This document shows positions 58,728 to 64,000 of a stretch of DNA of 64,000 bases, in pieces. The stretch lies in NCBI GenBank assembly GCA_000149265.1, contig CH002044.1, positions 1,769,576-1,833,575 of the forward strand. Direction: 5' to 3'. The position numbers and the translations under genes were made by a program. This DNA is from Ciona savignyi (taxonomy: Eukaryota > Chordata > Ascidiacea > Phlebobranchia > Cionidae). Under the pieces are notes generated by a model. That model was not told the DNA's origin and did no database searches. It saw only the letters and a list, made by a program, of their open reading frames with translations. The stretch's first letter is position 1; each line of letters starts with the position of its first letter.

Positions 58728-61478
58728 CTCTTTGCAGTATCAGCTTATAATGCTATATTCAAGCTGAAAAAATACTAACACAACACAATATTAGATTTAA
58801 ACCGTGCAAAATGTTGTTAAACTTTAATGCCAGGTGTGTGCTATGCAGAAACTTAGTTTAGCTGCACCTACAAAACGCGATTACGTAAACCTCTTTTCTC
58901 GTGCATCATCCTTGTCCTGTGACATATAGTACAATCGGTTATTTATGGTGATGACAGTGCACAAAATAACCTCCGCATATACACACTAAACACTCCACAA
59001 CGTCACTTATATGAACACCCATTGAAGCATGTCCTTTCGTGAATTCTGCTGGTAGGCGATACGAAAATAACAACTTTTTCTTAATGCGTTTTTTCCAAAC
59101 ATTTAATAGGTACCGAATGTTTATTATTCCCGTGCATGGGAATTGCAATGGGCGTTGTTAGTTGTTACCCAGGCTACCTTCACTTTACTTTAAGCCCAAC
59201 GTAGCGTTAGCGGAGATTTTGCAGTGTTACATGATAAAGAAGTTCCTTTGGTTTTACTCCACTGGGTTCATGCTTTATTCTCTATATGTACATTGCCTAA
59301 AAGTACAGTCGTCTACCCAGCATCTGTCGACCTATAACATTATAGACATACCTACTTACCTAATATAAATGCCGTTTCAATTGCCCCAGTTTATATAATG
59401 ATGGTAAACCATATACTGATAATCCAACAAAAATTCTATGCCGTTACCAATTAGCACGAACAAATAACAAAAAAACTAGCCTGGCTATTAGGACAACACC
59501 TATTTACCAAAATAACTAAACATGGCGCTTACTGAGTAATAACAAGTTATGTTAAATTCACAATTTATTCTGTTTTTATCTCGTACATCTGTCTCTCACT
59601 ACTTCCTCTCGATTGGGAATGTGTTTTGAAGGCAACGCGTAAACTCGAGATCGATTCGAATTTATCTCCGCACAACTGATGTTACATTCCAGAAAGTTAC
59701 TGATGCTTTGTAAGCTGTCGACCGTGCTGGACTGCTCAAATTAAAGATAACATAAACTCATGATTGTTGCTCAAAACAAGGTTTGCTTATAAAAATCCGT
59801 GAGAAATAGTACGATACGCGTTTTTAATTAAATCGGGTATTTTCTTTCAACCGTGTGCATTGCTAACCAATGATTCCACAAGAATACATAATTTTATCTA
59901 TCTAACGTATACAACATATGGTTCGAAATGGGAAAGCGCAAGTGGCTTTATTAAAAGCCCAATCATCAGATTACCACGCGTCCATTGTAATACAGTGTGT
60001 AGTATGTGCTTCAGACAAGCTAGGATATATTATCACACGGGCAATTATCAAATTACCTCGCGCCAATTACCGGGCTAACAGTACTCCACTACACAAGTTA
60101 CAATAGCTAACACCTCCAAACATATTGACCTTACTGTTTGCGTTTGGTTGAGTAAATGTGGATTTCTAAATTGTTTGAAATACATTTTAACTTCATGTTT
60201 GTTTGTAAAACTGGGATATTTTAATCAATGTATTTTTCTTGTTAATTTGATTTTTTTGGTAAAATTGATGTAAATTGGTCTTTTAAGTTCCAAGATGTCG
60301 TAAATCGGTATGTCGGAAAAAATTGCGGAAAACGGTCTCCTTGGTTAAATTCTGGGGCTCTAGTTTACCTGGCGTAATTATTACCCAAAATGAAACACTG
60401 TATATCTAATGCGTATTGGCTTACACTTCTTAACTGTTTAAATCATTATAGTTCATCATGAGTCCTTTTAGAAAAAAACTAAATACATATTTTTTATCCG
60501 ATTTTTTACCTAGATAAAAAAAAGTTCGATTTGGTCAGCGACCCATCAGATTGTTTTGGCAGAAACAAAACTGTCACAATCGGGTTAAAACATTTAGCAA
60601 TATTACATAGCAAGAATCTAAAAATAATATATATTTTTAACGAACCATGGTAAGCAAGTTTGGTTTGATAACTGAGACAGATTCGTCCGATTGTTTATGG
60701 TTTGAATGCGTTTGAGGGTTATCTGTGCATTAAAATTCATTATTGATTTGTGTTGGTTTTAAATGTCGTGCTGTTTTATATACATCGCAATAGTGTATCA
60801 TATGTACTAATATCTTTTTATTTAAGAGATTTTCTGTGGTAATCGTGGTGGTGTAGTGCAATATTTCTGTGGTAATCGTGGTGGTGTAGTGTTGCAGTTT
60901 CGAAACTGGTCGCTAACCGTGTGTTAACCCCTTTGTTTTTTTCTATTCACGGGAATAACCATAAATATCTTACCCTTACTAGGGGTATGTAAAGTTTATT
61001 TGTATTCTGCCTAGTTCATTTAATCATATATATTTTTTTACAATAAGTAAAAAAACGTTACCAGACCCGAAATATCGACTGGTAAAAAGAATAATCGGCG
61101 AGAAAAATTCCAAAAAAACGGGCGTCATAATTATTTTAGTTTCTCTATCTAATTATTGTGAATTTTAGTGTCGAACTATTAAAATTCTGATTTAAGTTAC
61201 ATATATTTAAGATTCTTGAAACTTTGAGATAAATGTCCCTTTTTATTTCGGAGATATCGATGAAAAACCCAAAAAATACGAAAAGTGTTCTTTTTTTACA
61301 TTTTTCTTGGTAGTGGAAATTTCCCTTGTAGTTTTTTTGTAAAAATTAAACGTCGAGGCAAACTATCGGCATTGCATTTAGGATTACCAAATATTTCTGA
61401 TTGGATAACCATTTCTTGCCTGAAAACCTAGCGACTGAACCTGCCTGTCACCAGAGTTATGCAGAAAAAAGAAAAGAA
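58728..61478. other. Intergenic, with decayed SINE pieces
   Basis: No gene recognised. SINE-derived pieces are visible at about 59120-59160, 59940-60085 (body only, highly diverged) and 60893-60975 (plus strand, head end joined to tail end). The caspase D promoter must lie just right of 58727, but no core element can be assigned. Confidence 0.5.
60834..60893. repeat. Direct duplication of a 27-bp segment
   Basis: 'ttctgtggtaatcgtggtgg' plus 'tgtagtg' occurs twice in a row, separated by a few bases, directly before a SINE remnant. Confidence 0.8.
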
Positions 61479-61730
61479 GGATAAGATAGGATATTCATCT
61501 TTATCCACGTGAATAGGAAAACCAAGGGGGTTATCACACGAGCAATCGTTAGATCACCTCGCGCCCATCGTCGGGTTATCGGAGCTATTGCAGTGCGTTG
61601 TATATAATAGACACGTTCCTTCAATTTGGTAGAACCCATTAATCCGCTGGGTTCAGGCAATGTCCGTTAAAGGCCTTGCCCAAGGACACAACCGACTAGC
61701 TAGCGAACAGTTTCGCACCTACAACGAACA
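61479..61730 (-). mobile_element. tRNA-derived SINE
   Basis: Tail GGATAAGATAGGATATTC at the left and a body running to 'gcgaacagtttcgcacctac'. The last 50 or so bases of the head are missing. Confidence 0.88.
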
Positions 61731-63754
61731 CACTGCATAACCACATAAATAGTTGCACAGGATGTTGTAATACAATGGACTTATAATAATTCTCTAGCCG
61801 TGATATTGCACTATTGGCGTAATATTACACAAGACGTTATATTGTACATGGCTTAATATTGCGCTATAGGTGCACAGACTGTTTACATGTGCGATAATAA
61901 GACCTCATGATGTTTATTTTAAAGTAATTTTAGTAATAAAAGTTAGTATTTATTTTTTAATAAACCTTGGTGTTTTATTTAGTGACGTTTATTAAATTCT
62001 TTAAATATTCGAAACCAGACATAGGATTAAACAATACCTTTAGACCAGGGTAAGTACTAAAGGGAGTGAATTAAGGTACAATTTGCCCAATAAAAAAAGA
62101 ACTTAGTCACGTTTAGCACCGCGAATGGAAAGCAGTAATATTATAATTATAACACGGGCATTTGTCAAATTACCTGGTGCAATCAGTCAGGTTTAAAAAA
62201 TAGGTTAGTGTTGGATGTTACGGTTGGGTTCAAGGTTGTCCTTTTTTATTTGTGTTAAGCATCCTTCTTTCTATCTTACTATTGCACGGAATGGTTGAAC
62301 ATTTAGGGAATGGGCGAGCACCGGAAATATGTTATGACGTTTTTCCATTGCATTCTACACCGGACGTGAGCGGACGTGTTACCGAACGGTTAACGCGGCA
62401 AACTTATCTACGAACCCTAGGTAGCCGTGTGAGTCTGCACCTTTGACATCACTCTAATGAATCAAACAGAATAGCCATGAGAAACTAAAATGTGACTTCC
62501 AATAACTCCATGCCATCGTCGGGAGGAATATGACGTAGGTGATGATGACGACGAACAAACAACGGACGTGGTAGGTGTTCGGGTGTGCTGAGTTGGATAC
62601 AACCCGCTCTCGGAGTGCTACGTTTTAAGAATGCCTGTTAATTAAATATACATTTAATATATACTAATACTCATTACTACTTCCTTTACGTTTCTATAGA
62701 GACGCTTCAATAGGTGTGAGACTTAATCCCAAAACCATTCACAGCATTTATGTTTACATACTGGCTTCCATGCGTCACTGGCGCCGGAAATGACGTACTG
62801 AGTTGAGCATCCTTCCCGCTATACAGCTTTAGCGGCACTCACTTTTAGAGCAGATTAACAATAGCAGAACAATCAATATTAATTCTAAATCAGTACCCCA
62901 AGGGGCTTATAGTTTAGTTATAGATTTGGTTTCTTGGATTAAGTTAAAAATAGCCAATATTATTTAATATTAGTGTATAAGCAAGAAACAAAAGAAAACC
63001 GATAGTCCTCAAAACAAAGATCTATCCAATGCGCTTTTGGTGAAATGTCATCAGAAAGTTGCAAACTGCAACTTAGCTATACATCTACAGATAGTTTGGG
63101 CGTTTGCCAAGAGGTTTGGATGATTAAATACATATCGAGGGTAAAGAGATTATGTAAGGATGATTGGGTAAATGATCTGAATCCAAAAATCACGCGATTG
63201 CCTGACGTACAGTAATAAAAATAGATGTTGTGTATAAATGAATGGTTCTATGAGTCATTAATTTACAGTGCGATGTGTGCGCTTATCCAAATAAATACCG
63301 CGGCCTGCATGCACTGCTCGGACAATAGAGTATAGGTTAGTTGCCCATACTGGGATTGTATGGTAAATGATCTCATAAATATAAATATGACGTCATAGTG
63401 CTAGCGACGAAAATAATTGAAACTAATCACGAGTCACACGAAATGTTCTATACGCCAAAGATCGTGAAATGCGGTGCTAAGAATATGTCCAAAAGCCCGC
63501 CAGTGCATTTAGATAGCATAAGTAATGCTTACTTAGTGTCAATAGTTTATAGACTTAGAAGCATAGCGTCAGTTGTTTAGGTGGCTTTTATACCCGGGTT
63601 GTTTTGCCAACATAGATCTAGCGAACGTGTCTTTTGTTTGTTTTGAGTTACGTACTGTAGAGCAGTTTGTGTTTTTTAGAACTTTCAGCAAGATTTCATG
63701 GTTGATACTTTTTAAGATTTACTGCTATTTTTTTTATTTTCAGTTATATCTGTA
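61731..63754. other. Intergenic and 5' region of the gene at 63755
   Basis: A diverged SINE body piece lies near 62105-62175. No ORF is convincing. A consensus CRE (TGACGTCA) sits at about 63389. The T-rich tract ending 'ttattttcag' at 63743 looks like an acceptor, so an upstream non-coding exon is likely. Confidence 0.45.
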
Positions 63755-63936
63755 ATGGCTACTAAAGTTATGCATTCCCCTATTCACCGGACCTTATCCC
63801 CCGGCATAGCCGTGACGTCATATGATGACGATATCGCGACGTCACCTTCGATGATGTCAAAACCCCAGAATTTTTCCTCTTTGGCGCCACCTCTGTCAGC
63901 CTGTCCAGATACAAGCGACGGAGAAAAAAGCGACAG
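63755..63936 (+). CDS. First coding exon of an unidentified gene
   Basis: ATG at 63755 follows an acceptor-like tract (…tttttattttcag, 63743) by 11 nt. The frame runs 60 codons to a good donor (GCGACAG/GTGATA at 63936). The peptide MATKVMHSPIHRTLSPGIAV continues Ser/Pro/Asp-rich and ends DTSDGEKSDR, i.e. low-complexity and probably disordered, as in N-termini of transcription or signalling proteins. No domain is visible and I do not recognise it. The rest of the gene lies right of the window. Confidence 0.55.
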
Positions 63937-64000
63937 GTGATACATTAAGTTTAGGGGGCTGGTTCACATACAGTGTATAGTTTACCAACATACAGTGTAT

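Noticed and set aside
62252-62446. ORF MLSILLSILLLHGMVEHL with a signal-peptide-like start
   Set aside because: It opens at a GTG, has no supporting splice sites or paralog, and is short enough to be chance.
63398-63580. Short ORF upstream of the exon at 63755
   Set aside because: No domain, no acceptable start context, and it lies in the likely 5' region of the next gene.

Overview
The window looks like nuclear DNA of a solitary ascidian of the Ciona type. This rests on AT-rich sequence, small introns, chordate-like genes (midasin, NXPE, executioner caspase, death-domain protein), and a very abundant tRNA-derived SINE ending in (TATCC)n. The species call is inference. The protein families are read from motifs and intron phases; no search was run.

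Layout: (1) 270-13356, minus strand: the N-terminal 22 exons of midasin (MDN1/Rea1). The gene runs off the left edge, and its introns carry SINEs and small DNA transposons, including a three-level nest at 5642-6583. (2) 13.4-19.6 kb: mostly intergenic, with a hAT MITE, a satellite of about 337-bp units (16.69-18.79 kb) and an imperfect inverted repeat. (3) 19.6-58.7 kb: a segmental-duplication cluster. It holds four plus-strand NXPE-like genes (A 20510, B 34285 truncated, C 37008, D 43973), two minus-strand single-exon death-domain proteins (25892, 51735) and two minus-strand executioner caspases (29941-33193 lacking its 5' exon; 55170-58727 apparently complete). The ancestral unit reads NXPE, death-domain ORF, caspase. 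It exists almost complete twice, with a shortened NXPE-only unit (B/C) between. (4) 58.7-63.7 kb: intergenic with SINE pieces, then the first coding exon of an unidentified plus-strand gene at 63755.

Comparing paralogous copies gives filled and empty sites for many insertions: a Kolobok-like element (TTAA target, 580-bp inverted repeats) carrying a THAP ORF and an opposing zinc-ligand-rich ORF; a hAT-like element with 5-bp target duplication; several hAT MITEs; a 460-bp MITE; and SINE-in-SINE. An LTR fossil sits upstream of NXPE copies B and C.

The death-domain ORF and caspase belong to families that act together in apoptosis, so their co-duplication next to a membrane-anchored NXPE esterase-like gene is the main biological hypothesis here.
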